Below are positions 15,575 to 26,724 of a stretch of 64,000 nt of DNA, piece after piece. The stretch's first letter is position 1. Each line of letters opens with the position of its first letter. The position numbers were made by a program, and so were the translations under genes. The stretch covers positions 7,493,501 through 7,557,500 of the forward strand of contig NC_070560.1 of NCBI RefSeq assembly GCF_026914185.1, given 5' to 3'. The notes under the pieces were generated by a model, which did not search any database, was not told the origin of the DNA, and saw nothing but the letters and a program-made list of their open reading frames with translations. This DNA is from Puccinia triticina. Its lineage: Eukaryota > Basidiomycota > Pucciniomycetes > Pucciniales > Pucciniaceae.

Positions 15575-18500
15575 TCATTCGACTTGGCGGACCACTTGGT
15601 AGCGCCCGTTCCATCTATTAGCAAATAACTGGCCCCACTGAGTCTCCGATGACCGGTTATACGCCATAACCATCTCACCCGTCTCAAGCGCGTCGCGAAG
15701 CCGATCAGAGCGCTTGTCCGTCCAATATCTGACTGATTCACCCCGCGCCTCCATCATTTTGCGATAGGCAAGACCACGAGTTTCTTCACTGCGCTCGAGT
15801 TGAAGACATCTCGCGGCTAGAAGATCCGTTGTAGTGCGCACTGACTCCCAGTCCACGCCGAGGTAAGACTCCACTTCCAAGTCTATTGGCAAGACTGCCC
15901 GCTGCCCGAAAACCAACTCATACAGAGAGTAACCTGTTGTGCGCTTGGTCGAAATCCGATCCGCAAAGAGAACCAGCGGGAGAAACTTGCGGCAATTCTT
16001 GCCACTCTCTCCAGCTAACTTGACCAACGCTGCCTTCAGTGGTGCGTGCCCCCGCTCGACCATACCCTGTCCCTCCGGGTAATAAGGGGTAGAAACTCGG
16101 TGTTTTCCTGGCAGAGCACAAAGCATTTCCGCCAGTGCTCCGCCGAATTCCGAACCACCGTCCGTCGAATAAGATTGAGCCGGGCCGTACCGCATTGTCC
16201 AATGCTCCTGGAGGAACGAAGCCACCGCCTCCGAAGTCAGATTGTTCAATATTTTAGCTTCCACCCAGCCAGAGAAGTCATCGCGAGCTACGATAAGGTA
16301 CTTAGCTCCGCTAGCCTTTAAATGGACCGCGTCCAGGGCCACTCGCCCGAAAACAGTCGATTCACCCGTCGGATAACGCTGCTCTAGTGGTCTTCGAAGA
16401 CCGCGCCTCTGACAGGCGTCGCAGCTCTGGCACCAGCGCGCCACGGCTTTCTTCAATGACAGCCACAAAAAGCGCTCGGAAACCCTTCGATAGGTCTCTG
16501 TCACTCCGCGGTGACCCAAATCCTCGTGTAGCTGCCGGAGAACTTCTTCTTGTTTGGCGGGGAGGGTGATGACGATCCTGTCAAGACTCGGGCTTGTCCC
16601 TAGAGCGCTTGAAGCGCAAGGAACGAAACCCTAACCCCGCAAGGGGCGAAGGTGAGTTTCTAGGCCCATGCATATGCATGTGGCTCCTAGACAGTAGTTT
16701 GATGCGTATGCTGAAAACTCTGTTCCTCTCCATAGCCACGTCAACACCAGACGAAGCGCCTAAGCGACCAAAGCAAAGCGGACCCCTAATCAGGTAAGTC
16801 ACGCTCGTATAAGGTCAGCCATAGCTAGGAAAGCGCTGATGACTGTTTGCTACTATATGTATGAACAGCAGCAAGCTTGAATCCAACGCCAACTCAGACC
16901 CAACGGGTTCCAGCCTCAACGACCGTATATCGGACCCCTCCACAGGAGGTGAGTTATTTGTTGCAGAAGCTAGTGTTAAGCTAAGAGAATCAGAAGACTG
17001 ACTGCTCGTCACCTATGTGTTAGACGGCAGCTGCTTCGATTCCTTAGCAGCTCAAATTTGGAGTCCGTAAGGGATTAAGCTCCATTGAGCCCAAGTAAGA
17101 AACATCTTACTCATCAACTCAACTAGGATTGAAGTTAGGCGCTGTTACTGATACCAGTCGCTTTGATAAGAACTTTCAGTTCTCCCAGCAAGAACTCGTG
17201 TCCTAGCCTGCATTGCAGAGTTTTCCTTTCTTTTCTTATCATCATAACTAGCCGGTCTTGTATCCGCTCTTAGTCTTGTGAATTTTCACAGATCCGAGGT
17301 AGCGGGCTTCCCCTCTTCATAAGCCTGCCACTCTGCACAAAGAAATCCGAGGACCTTCGCTTCAACGCCCAAAATTCTTCCGCTCCCATGCCTTCGGGCT
17401 TGATCAACGTGGTTAGAAACAGCTCCATCTGACGCCAGTAACCTTCCTGGTAGCCAACGTGCTCAGGCTCCCGCGCCAAGAAAGAGCGCGCAGGTCGAAT
17501 CCAAGGGGTCTCTTCGTCGAAATCAGATGGGGAGTCGGACTCATCGTCGCCTCGCGGGCGGCGTGACAGGCCATCAGGCATAGTGAATGATTTACCGGGA
17601 CGATGGACAATGTCAAACGAGAACAGCTGTATGAAAGAGACCCACCGTGTCATTGGCGCGTTGGGTAGACTCGGGGCATTTATCATCTGAATCAGTGACT
17701 GAGCGTCCACTTGAAGCTCGAAGTACTGGCCCCACAAAACCGTCTGGAGCTTCTTCAGGATTCGGGCTACGCCGCATAGCTCCAGCTTAGACTGGGAATA
17801 GCGCGACTCTACATCGGAAAATAGGAGAGATTCGTAGAGCGCTGGGCGATCGAAGCCATTATCATCAGCCTGAGTGAGAACAGAGCCAGCAGCGTGAAAG
17901 CTGGAATCCACTGCGAGCTTGAGCTTTCGGGCGTTGGGCCCGTAATGAATCTTGGCGAGCACAATATCTTTGCCCACAAGCTCCTTAAGCTCCTGAAAAG
18001 CTTGTTCGCAGTCTTTGGTCCAATTCCACTCTGAGTCCTTGCGCGTCAAATGCCTTAAGGGCAGGCAAATCTGGGATAATGAGGGAATAAAGATCCTGAC
18101 ATAGACGACAACCCTGAGGAAACCTCAAACTTCGGTAGCGTTGACAGGAGTTGGCCACAATGTGATCTTGTTGACTTTACTAGCGGCCATTTTGCGGCCT
18201 GCCTTACAGACCACGTGGCCTACAATCTCTAAAGCGGGTACGCAAGCAGCAAGCTTCGAGGCCAAAACCGTCAAGCCCGACTCCTCAATCCGGAACAGGA
18301 TGCACTCCAGAACTTCAGCGTACTCCCAAATGAAGCGTCGGATTCCGCAATTCCAAGATAGCGACTTGTTGCCGTAGTCGGATTTTGGGCCTTTGATACC
18401 CCCATCATTGATGAAGATGCCGGCGTGCTCAGGGATCTCATCCTGCAATATCCAAACCATTTGCGCCTGGTAGACTGCCACGGAATTCGTGGCTCCTTGA

Positions 18501-20317
18501 GGGAGCCGGGTCAACTGGAACTGACCTAGAGGCCTGTCGAAAGTAGTCAAAGGCCGAGAAATAGGATGTAGCGCTTGCTCATCGTAGCCGCCCATAATAT
18601 CACCAAGACCATAACATGCGCGGCCTGAGAAGGACTCAACGAATTCCTCCGTAGCAGGCAAAACCCCTGCGTCCCGGATCGTAACTTTATTCAACGGTTG
18701 CAGATCATGTACCACCCGGAGTTTACCCTTTCCCTTGAGTACGCAGAAGACCGGGCTCGAATAGCTCGACGTTGACTGTTTGTACAAGCCATTTCAAACT
18801 CTTTCCCGGATGATGCGGATATACTCTTTGGTCTTGGCGGCCGGAATCGGAATCTTTCGCTTCTGCCACGGTTTGTGTTCAACGACGGGTATGATGTAGG
18901 GGATTCCGTAGGTCTCCTTCAGCAGTCCGCGCTCATCCTCGGTGAAGGCAATGGCGAGATTGCGTTCCGCCAGGACGTTCTTGATCAAAGACAATTCGTC
19001 CGGGTAGAGCCAACCCTCCGGGCCAAAGTTAACCACCGAAAGGCGTTCCTCAGTTACTCAACCCTTGGGTACAAACGGTCCGGCTAGAGAACGAGATAAG
19101 CCTTGATACGGGTCACGTGAAAGAGGCGGGCGGCGAAGCGGTGGGTTCAATTCTTGGGGCATAGGCTGATTCACCGGTTTGACCTTCTTGGCGACCGGTT
19201 TGTACTTGGCCGCCAGCGCCAAGTAGCCTCCCTCCTTCCATGATCGCGCCAAATCCACCTGCGCGCTGTACCGGAGCCCGGAATCCATGAGAAGACGCGT
19301 ACGATGCTCTGCCCAACTCCCAAAGGCCGCCTTATCTGAACAGGAGAGTCCAGCCGGGAAGTCTTTGCTCAAATATGTGGCACGGGGCAGGGTTTTCGAC
19401 GATCAGGGAGCATCATGCCTTGGAGGTGCATATTGGTGGGAACTTACTTTCACACCATATGCCCTCCACAACGGTCCAAACATTACAATTCCTCCTTCAC
19501 ATTCCATTCCAAGAGAGCATAGTTTAAGCTCGTTGCGGAGCTCTGCTCCGCACACCGCGCCTTCTGTCGCGCCAGGTCCTGAAAGAAAAGCACCAGAATC
19601 CGAGTGGTGGCTCACCAGAGTGGCACGAGGCAGGGTTTTCAACAGTTGAGAAGCATCACGCCTCAGAGGTGCATATTGGGAGGAACTTACTTTGTTACTC
19701 CCACTCCTCCGCGGTATCTCAGAATCCGGTTTACGTGCTCGAGCCTCTGTTTCCAAGGAAATTAGTTTACCCTTGTTGCGGAGGCCGTCATAAGACGTAA
19801 TTAGTTTAGCCTCTTCGCGGAGGAGAAGTAGTTTATTCTCTTCGCGGAGACAATCGCAGTTTGAAGCTCAAGACTTATCCTGAAACGAGAATTGAGAACT
19901 TGCAGAGGGTTCCCGTGATGGGGCTGGGGCCTCCTTCTGATGAAACGAGGATAGTTTATTCTCTTCTCGGAGACTACGATTCAGGCTTGAAGGGTTGACG
20001 GTACTGGAAAAGAAAGGGGGCGAACAGGGGCGGCTCACAGCGTGGCATGTAATGTTTTCGACGTGCTTAGAGATGCCCGGAGGTGCACAATGGAGGTGAC
20101 TTACTTCTGTCTCCCTAATGCCCCGTGAAATACCCTTTTCCTCCTCTCCCGCACCTCTTCTAGTGTACAACTGAGACTTGAAACTGAAATAAAACTGAAA
20201 GCCAATCTTCTTTTTGATGTTTTTGATTATCTGTGAATGTTTTTGGGGCAGGCTAAATCCACACCAAAAAATTACTTCATCCACTCCAAAAATGGAGTGA
20301 ACAGTAGTCCACTCCAA
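15575..20317 (-). pseudogene. Broken gypsy ORF2 (RT, RNase H, integrase)
   Basis: Reading from 20317 downwards, an N-terminal extension with LREENKL-like repeats is followed by RT, RNase H (LAVDSSFHAAGSVL) and integrase, all closely like the intact ORF2. The coding frame is stopped by TGA at 19060-19058, 18796-18794, 18127-18125 and 15577-15575. At the first three the intact sister has an arginine codon or a close equivalent, so C-to-T changes are likely. The RT active site reads FINDGG instead of FIDDGG, so a catalytic Asp is lost. The solo LTR 16579-17290 separates RNase H from integrase. It cannot encode a working enzyme. Confidence 0.85.
16579..17290 (-). repeat. Solo LTR (family 2, copy 1)
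   Basis: 712 bp. On the minus strand it starts TGTGAAAATTCACAAG and ends CCGAGTCTTGACA, with the perfect 5-bp duplication GATCC at 16574-16578 and 17291-17295. It is inserted in the integrase linker of the older gypsy element. It is related to 26725-27521, sharing CTAAGAGCGGAT and the terminal GAGTCTTGACA. Confidence 0.9.
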
Positions 20318-21098
20318 CTTTCATTGGAGTGAACCATAGTCTACTCCAAATTTTGTTGGAGTGAACAAATTTACACTCCAAAAAAGCCTGTTTTTTGGAG
20401 TAAACCCAATTCCACTCCAAAAATATTTTTTCCAAGCAATTTTTTTCTCATTTTTTTTGGAGTGCACAGATGTTCATTCCAAATTTATTGAAGTGGATTA
20501 AGGTTTCTCAAATTTAAAAAAATGCAATTTTAAATCTGTACAATTGAAACTTGCATGTAACTTTGAAAAATGTATATTCCAAGTTCTTGGGGTGGAGTAC
20601 CAGGAAAACTTTAGGGCAGTAGTAGGCAGGTGACATGAACCAACCAAATTTAATCCCCTTGAATTTATTTCTGGTTCAGGTTTTAGTCATTGTAGAAACT
20701 GAAAAAATCTTACATACATCATTTTTGATGTATTTCAAATACACATATGATGCTGACATAAGGTTTCATTCCTCTTTAAGAACCCTGACTTCTTTTACTG
20801 CAATACTGTTGAAAAACACTTCAATAAATTTGGAGTGAAAATCTGTGCACTCCAAAAAAAATGAATCATTTTACCTTAGAGAAAATATTTTTGGAGTGGA
20901 ATTGGGTTTACTCCAAAATCTTTGGAGTGCATCTTGGTTCCACTCCAAAAAACAGGCTTTTTTGGAGTGTAATTTTGTTCACTCCAACAAAATTTGGAGT
21001 AGACTATGGGTCACTCCAATGAAAGTTGGAGTGGACTACTGTTCACTCCATTTTTGGAGTGGATGAAGTAATTTTTTGGTGTGGATTTAGCCTGCCCC
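20245..21098. mobile_element. 854-bp foldback element built of GGAGTG/CACTCC motifs
   Basis: Terminal inverted repeats of about 155 bp are nearly identical. They start GGGGCAGGCTAAATCC and are flanked by the perfect 8-bp duplication ATGTTTTT (20237-20244, 21099-21106). The arms consist of repeated ACTCCA and TGGAGT motifs in alternating orientation every 15-25 bp. The middle is AT-rich with no convincing ORF. An 8-bp duplication fits the hAT superfamily or a similar enzyme; the TIR length is more like foldback elements. It lies in the ORF1-ORF2 region of the older gypsy copy. Confidence 0.85.
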
Positions 21099-21241
21099 AT
21101 GTTTTTTGGGTTTTCTGATTTGATGACTGAACAAAGAAGTGAAAAGAAAAGCGGGCCAATGATACTCTGAAAGATAAGTCGATTCGACGGCAAGAGTTCG
21201 AGCATCTAGATTAAAACTGCTGAGTACCAAACCAACTGTGC

Positions 21242-21595
21242 TCATAAAAAAGGACGGTCCTCCAAAGAATTGTCGGGGAGCCGCGCCACATGAGTAAGCA
21301 CGGCCTTACGTCCATGACCTGGGAAATCGCGCTCCCATCGACCGGACTCAACTGAACACAGGGAGACCTCAATGTTACGGCCCGTAGCGTCCGGAATGAT
21401 GAGTTTTTCGCCCGAGTGCAATGAAAAAGCCAGTGTTGCTCCTACGTCCATCAAGAAGGGTCGGCCTAAAATCAACGGCCCGTCCATTTTTGTGATCCAA
21501 AAATAACACGTCTTGACCAGAGCCTTGCCAATCCGTATCTGAACGTCTTCTGCCACCCCCACCAACTCACATGCTTGATTGTTGATGCCGTAGAC
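21242..21595 (-). pseudogene. C-terminal part of gypsy ORF1 (protease end)
   Basis: The minus-strand reading includes VGVAEDVQIRIGKAL, ILGRPFLMDVGATL and a C-terminus SLEDRPFL, close to the intact ORF1. The DSG protease motif and all of Gag are missing because the element is cut at 21595. The last bases are T TTT TTA TGA, the same as in the intact copy. Confidence 0.85.
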
Positions 21596-21968
21596 TGTCA
21601 GAAGCCAAAATAGATGTGCACTATGGGAATTGAACCCATGACTCCAAACTTCATGAGTGTTGCTTTAACCACTAAGCTAAGTGCGCTGATGCATGCTGGA
21701 CTCATTTGGTCTAGACATTATCCGCCGTTATGCTTGTATGTAATCCTGGGATGACAAGTCTTATTGGCATTGCTTATCACTATATCAGGACCATCAAGTC
21801 TAACAAAGAGTGGGTGTCAGAATGCTTAGAGCAGGAATGGAATATAACACCCCCCCTTGCTCTATGCAGAGTGCATACATAGCTTTTACAACTACAAGGT
21901 TCAGTCATCTTTGAGATCTTTTTCCACCTTTTGGGGTGCGCTTATTAAGCTGAAGACTCTTGCTACCA
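21596..21968. repeat. 373-bp unit with TG...CA ends carrying a tRNA-like sequence
   Basis: The unit starts TGTCAGAAGCCAAAATAG and ends TTGCTACCA. A second partial copy starts directly at 21969 (TGTCAGAAACCAAAATAG) and runs to about 22030 with an internal deletion. The arrangement could be a small LTR next to another copy. No ORF is seen. Confidence 0.5.
21616..21686 (-). other. tRNA-like sequence, degenerate
   Basis: On the minus strand the sequence has an A box (TAGCTTAGTGG), a B box (GGTTCAATTCC), a 4-bp D stem, a perfect 5-bp T stem (ATGGG/CCCAT) and a 7-bp acceptor stem with one mismatch. The anticodon arm does not fold well, although CTCATGA would be a Met-type loop. I read it as a tRNA-derived module within a repeat, not a working tRNA gene. 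Confidence 0.5.
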
Positions 21969-22149
21969 TGTCAGAAACCAAAATAGATGTGCACTATGGG
22001 AATTGATTCATGAGTGTTGCTTTAACCACTAACACCACCCGCAAACGGGTGTGGTTTTCTCTGCAGCCACACCCAGTGGTTTTCCTGCGGAACTCGCGCG
22101 GCCCCCCGAAAACTCGTGCGGCCCCCGGACGCCCTAGCTGCATATCATT

Positions 22150-22785
22150 CGGGGTCCTTATGGGGCCGACCGGTCATCAGCATAAATCTCGATGACCGGC
22201 GAGCTGGCTGGTCATTGAGGTTGTATAAATGTACCTCAATGACCATCTGAACGGTCATCGAGGTATACATAAACCTCGATGACCGGCCAGCTGGCTGGTC
22301 ATTGAGGTACATAGTACCTTGATGAGCGGAGCCGACCGATCATCAAGGCATAAACCTCGATGACCGGAGCCGGCCGGTCATCTGTATACTTCGATGACCA
22401 TCTCAATTGAACGGTCATCGAGGTGTGGTATTCAGATGACTGGCCGGCTCCGGTCATTGAGGTCCTTGATGACCGGTCGGCTCCGGTCATCAAGGACCTC
22501 AATGACCTCAATTACCGGAGCCGGCCGGTCATCTGGATACCACACCTCAATGACCGTCTCAATTGAACGGTCATTGAGGTGTATGCCTTGATGGCCGGTC
22601 GGCTCCGGTCATCAAGGACCTCAATGACCGGAGCCAGCCAGTCATCTGAATACCACACCTCGATGACCGTCTCAATGGGACGGTCATCGAGGTTTATGCC
22701 TTGATGACCGGTCGGCTCCGGTCATCAAGGACCTCAATGACCGGAGCCAGCTGGACATCTGGATACCACACCTTGAAGACCGGTC
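22150..22785. repeat. Array of alternating GACCGGTCAT-type motifs
   Basis: About 25 occurrences of TGACCG or CGGTCAT with flanking CCTCAATG or CATCGAGG face each other every 15-35 bp, giving many nested hairpins. Related arrays lie at 47880-48245 and 50384-50520. It directly abuts a truncated LTR at 22789. No gene is seen. Confidence 0.75.
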
Positions 22786-22788
22786 AGC

Positions 22789-23069
22789 TCCCCCTCCCTC
22801 CTAGCCTAGCAGAGACCTCCGGACCCCTCGACCTCTCTGCCGAGCTAGGTGAGTTCTTCTTTCCTCTCTATCTGGCCCCCTCCTTTCCATCCTCAAGACC
22901 TTTGTACATAGACTAATAGAGAGACCTCCGGACCCCTCAACCTCTCTGCCGAGCTAGACATTGCAATACAGACCCCCGAGGACGTTGGAACTAGAACATC
23001 CTCAGGCCTAGTGCCTCGTCCCTCCGAGCCACCAGCCTCCAAAAAGTGAAGGGTCTCCCAACCCTTACA
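22789..23069 (+). repeat. Partial 5' LTR of the gag-only element
   Basis: It matches the 3' LTR from CCCCCTCC onward and ends ACCCTTACA. It contains two copies of a GCAGAGA...TCTCTGC hairpin block separated by an intron-like stretch. Confidence 0.8.
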
Positions 23070-23354
23070 CTTTTTTTTTCTAGTCCCACTCACCTCCAGG
23101 CGACTCGGCCACTCCTTTTTTTTTTCGGCGTGGATCACTTCTCTCCACACACCATCCCATCCGACTGCTCCTTGTTCGTTTCTCCGCTCCATCGTCCGCT
23201 TCCGTCCGTCCGCTCCGTCCGTCCGCCCACTTTGTCCGCCCGCTCCCGCCCGTTTCCGTCCGCTCTCCTTTTTTTTTTCTTTCGTTCGCCGAACACTCCG
23301 TCCCCTTTTCCCTTCGCTCGCGGTCCCCATCCTTCCGTCTCCATCGACCAGTCC

Positions 23355-25061
23355 ATGTCCACAAGGCGGACAACGGCCCCTGAAGATCTACTACCCATCA
23401 CCGACCCCGACGCTATCATCAGAGCCGCCAACGCTGAGAAAGGACGCCAGAAACAGCTGGAAGCTTCCACCCACTCGGATTCCACCCCAGCTCGTCGTCC
23501 TCGAGCAGCACTGTCCGGCCGTCCACCCAGCCCATTTGCTCTACATCACCCGCGGAGCCATCGCCTGGCGAGCATCCCGCACAATCCACGACCAGTGATC
23601 CTATCCCCTCAACCCTTGCGACCCCGGGGCAGTCAATCACTCCTGCACCACACCCCTTCCTTTCACAACCCTGTTCTTTGACCAAACCATTGATGGATCA
23701 ATCTCAACAGGATCAAGGGGGAAACCCCCCCCCCCCCCCCTGATTACATGAAGATGCTCATCGACGCGCAATTAGCATTGGTGGAACAAGCCCGTAAGGA
23801 CCGGTATGCGGCCCGAGAGGAACGGGAGGCCAATGCGAAGCGGATGGCGCGGATGGAAGAGGCCACGCTGGCGCTCATCGAGTTGGTCCGACAGACCCCA
23901 GCACCGCCAGCCCCGATAACACGATCTGCGGAAGCGGAGCTCCCACGAATCAGGACGTCTGACGCCCCCCACTACACGGGCCCTGCGCAGGCAGTCGAGC
24001 CGTTCCTGAAGTGGATTCACGGAGTGCAGGTATTCTTCGCCACAAAGGCAATCAAATCCAATGTCAACAAAATCAGGGTAGTAGGGAGTCTCATTGATGA
24101 AACTAACCTCCTTTTGGTCTACGCCAACGAGGTCGATTCGTATGTGGGAAAGCCCTGGCAAGAATTCAAAGACCGCTTATTCAAAGTGGCAATCACCCCA
24201 GACTGGCGAGAAGAGCTCCACGAACGGATTGTTCAGCTGAAAATGCTGGACTCAGAAGACTTCATGAGCTACAGCATCCGGGCCCAAACACTCCAGCGCA
24301 TGATAAATTTCGACAAGCCCCCCCAAAAGATCCAACAGCATTGGGAGACCTAGAGCTCGCTTGTCTGGTGATTTACGGCATGCCGGACGAGCTCAAGGCA
24401 ATGGTCAAGAACTTCAAGCTCCTGAAAGCTCGGACCTTCAAGTATGGCGAGTTCGAGATGTGTACCAACGGGTACTACCAATCCCTCCCGAAGAGACCGG
24501 CCTCTTGCCCCCGCGTCGCAACACCCTTGGTCAACCACGCAATCCCTGGGATCCACGAATGAAACGGTCTGGTGGGTCCACGCCTTTCTGGACTCACAGG
24601 GCCGCTGTCACTTTTGCAAGAAGCGCTGCGGCAGCGCACCTGGGGCGTGCACCAACCCCATCGACAGATCGTTCATCAAGATCCTCGACTCCTTTGTCGC
24701 CCCTCCGAAACCGGCGGATTACCGCCGCCCGGTGGCTTTGGGCCCCCTAGGTCCAACCCTGGGAAGAGCAACTCAACCCCCAGCGGGCCGTCCGGGGCCT
24801 CGGGCGGCGTCCGTGGCTGCTACATCAGAAATTGAAGGCGGCGATGATCACCCGTTGAACCTCTTTCCGGATAACCTCGGCCTCGACAAGGGCCAAGTGT
24901 CGGCCTTGGCGGAAATCCGGGAAGAGGAGCTTCTCGAAGATTGGGACAGCGGGCCCCGGGCACCGGAATTCGAGGCAAGCTCGGTGGCAATGTATGCTCA
25001 GCTAGCCGGGATGAGCTTGAGGTGTGTTCCAACACCAGTTGCCAAACTCAGACAATTTTGA
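23355..25061 (+). pseudogene. Gag-like gene of the gag-only element, frameshifted
   Basis: It starts MSTRRTTAPEDLLP. After a frameshift near 23485 it continues past a proline run (encoded by 15 C near 23735) into a coiled coil (LALVEQARKDRYAAREERE), a capsid-like core (APHYTGPAQAVEPFLKW, then DWREELHERIVQLK), then a CX2C-type zinc knuckle region (CHFCKKRCGSAPGAC). Further shifts lie near 24340 and 24552. The C-terminus is acidic. No protease, RT or integrase follows before the 3' LTR. Identification as gag rests on layout and the zinc knuckle. Confidence 0.7.
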
Positions 25062-25439
25062 ACGGCAGCGTACTTACGGCGGTGGATTGGTTCAGCTTTG
25101 AGGATGAACCTGACGACGGAGAGATTGCTCAGCCGGGCCCGATCCCGATGGCCAACACCGACCCAGAACCCCCAACATCCGCCGAAGGCGCCTGTGACAC
25201 CGCCTCCCATGACGCCGGCGACACCTGAACTCCTCACAAACAACCTCGACCCCAAGCCAAAGTTCAGTTCAACAGCCTGGCCAAGACAATTGGCCCCGGG
25301 GACAAAACCAAAGGACCGCCACCAACCAATAAACTTTTCCCCACTGTTTTCCCTTCTCACCTTGTCACTCCTCCCCGGTTCCACAATCCAACTTCTATTG
25401 CTCCTTCCCCTTCTTTTATCCCTTTATAGGGGGGGAGAC

Positions 25440-25807
25440 TGTGAAGCCCCGCACCCCTTGCGGGGTTCACTAGGTGTCACGACACCTATCACATGACCTA
25501 CACAGCCAGGGAATTAGTATCAGGCTTTCCCCCTCCTTCCTAGCCCAGCAGAGACCTCCGGACCCCTCGACCTCTCTGCTGAGCTAGGTGAGTTATTCTT
25601 TCCTGTCTATCTGGCCCCTCCTTCCCATCCTCAAGACCTTTGTACATAGACTAATAGAGAGACCTCCGGACCCCTCGACCTCTCTGCCGAGCTAGACATT
25701 GCAATACAGACCCCCGAGGACGTTGGAACTAGAACATCCTCAGGCCTAGTGCCTCGTCCCTCCAAGCCACCAGCCTCCAAACAGTGAAGGGTCTCCCAAC
25801 CCTTACA
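25440..25807 (+). repeat. 3' LTR of the gag-only element
   Basis: 368 bp, TG...CA, following the purine tract. It contains a GCACCCCTTGCGGGGT hairpin near its start and the duplicated hairpin block GAGACCTCCGGACCCCTCGA seen twice (near 25551 and 25659). Confidence 0.85.
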
Positions 25808-25815
25808 TCATAACA

Positions 25816-25965
25816 GTGGGGTTACTCCTTTCAGCGCTGCGCAGCGGCCTCCAAAGCAGCTGCGCTTTTTTGGCTGGCAGCGGAGTAGCGCTACATGGCC
25901 AGCTCAAAAAGCGGTGGCGCAGCAATGGTTCCGCTGCGCTACCACTGAAAGTAGCGGGTCCCCGA
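25816..25965. repeat. GC-rich inverted repeat around TTCAG/CTGAAA
   Basis: Arms TTCAGCGCTGCGCAGCGG and CCGCTGCGCTACCACTGAAA enclose about 100 bp with repeated GCAGCGG/GCTGCGC. It looks like a small foldback element. Target duplication is not clear. Confidence 0.5.
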
Positions 25966-26057
25966 GGAGCACTATTAACTGTGGTGGAGGCACTATTAAA
26001 TGTGGCAGAGGCACTATTAACTGTGGCAGAGGCACTATTATCTGTTGCGGAGGCAAT
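25966..26057 (+). repeat. 24-bp minisatellite, four copies
   Basis: The unit GAGGCACTATTAACTGTGGC repeats with small changes four times. The unit length is a multiple of three, so an open frame runs through it, but nothing supports a gene. Confidence 0.8.
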
Positions 26058-26170
26058 TAGTAGCAGATATGACCAAAAGCCCCAGCTGCCTCAAAATTAT
26101 TTTATTCTAGTGTGTCACTGCCTTGCAGCTGACCATTTGGGTACATAGTATTTTATTTTATGATTGGAAA

Positions 26171-26515
26171 CTTTGGTGCACTTTGGGGCACTGTGGCAAA
26201 GGCTTTGGCGGACTTCCTTAGTAGGAAATCCGCCAAATGAGACCCACAGTAGCACACCCCTTTCCCGGGGCTTCCTACTCCCAAGAAGTTCACCGTGTGA
26301 CTTTCAGAGTCTTTTATGCCCACTGTAAAATTTTGGGGGGCTTTGGGGCACTGTAGCTAAGGCTTTGGCGGATTTCCTTAGTAGGAAATCCGCCAAATCA
26401 GACCCACAGTAGCACACCCCTTTCCTGGGGTTTGCCAATGCCGTGAAGCTCATCAGGTGCTATTCAGAGTGCTTTATGGACGCTGTGAAACTTTGGGGGG
26501 CTTTACGCGACGTAA
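26171..26515. repeat. 160-bp direct repeat, two copies, each with a perfect hairpin
   Basis: Copies start with CTTTGGGGCACTGT at 26181 and 26341. Each holds TTTGGCGGA...TCCGCCAAA around TTCCTTAGTAGGAA and then CCCACAGTAGCACACCCC. A third partial copy begins near 26500. Confidence 0.75.
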
Positions 26516-26564
26516 ACAACTTTCGGAAGTCGATTTATCAATTCTTGGGAGTCGATTTTTCAAC

Positions 26565-26625
26565 TCCCAATTTCTTTAGGTAAGCTACCGAGCCTCGCGG
26601 GACTCGCTGGCTACCTAAAGATTCA
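26565..26625. repeat. Hairpin CTTTAGGTA...TACCTAAAG
   Basis: Arms CTTTAGGTAAGC and GCTACCTAAAG flank about 25 bp (26572-26618). It is a small foldback with no gene. Confidence 0.45.
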
Positions 26626-26724
26626 CCTAGACAGTGGTGGATGCTCTAACATTGGATTTTCACTTCCATTGAATTTGGATGATTGGAGAATTTGGGCAAT
26701 CTTAATGCCTAAAGAGCTCCTCAT

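Larger units (their letters stand above)
14882..21595 (-). mobile_element. Older Ty3/gypsy element, minus strand, degenerate and nested into
   Basis: It is the same family as 6369-14881 but inverted, diverged and 5'-truncated at 21595 within ORF1. It holds the ORF1 C-terminus, a broken ORF2 and half of its 3' LTR (the other half is 5917-6368). A solo LTR (16579-17290) and a foldback element (20245-21098) are inserted in it. GTAAGT modules recur on the minus strand at about 15470-15395, 19447-19365, 19690-19605 and 20104-20032. Confidence 0.85.
22789..25807 (+). mobile_element. Gag-only LTR retroelement, 5'-truncated
   Basis: A partial 5' LTR (22789-23069) and a complete 3' LTR (25440-25807, TGTGAAGCCCC to CCCTTACA, preceded by the purine tract GGGGGGGAGAC) enclose a gag-like region and no pol. 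The first 80 bp or so of the 5' LTR are replaced by the inverted-motif array. Gag-only elements would need pol from another element; that dependence is inference. Confidence 0.75.

Noticed and set aside
23725..23745. Run of 15 C as a programmed slip site
   Set aside because: It lies in a gag gene with several other frameshifts; length error in such runs is common.
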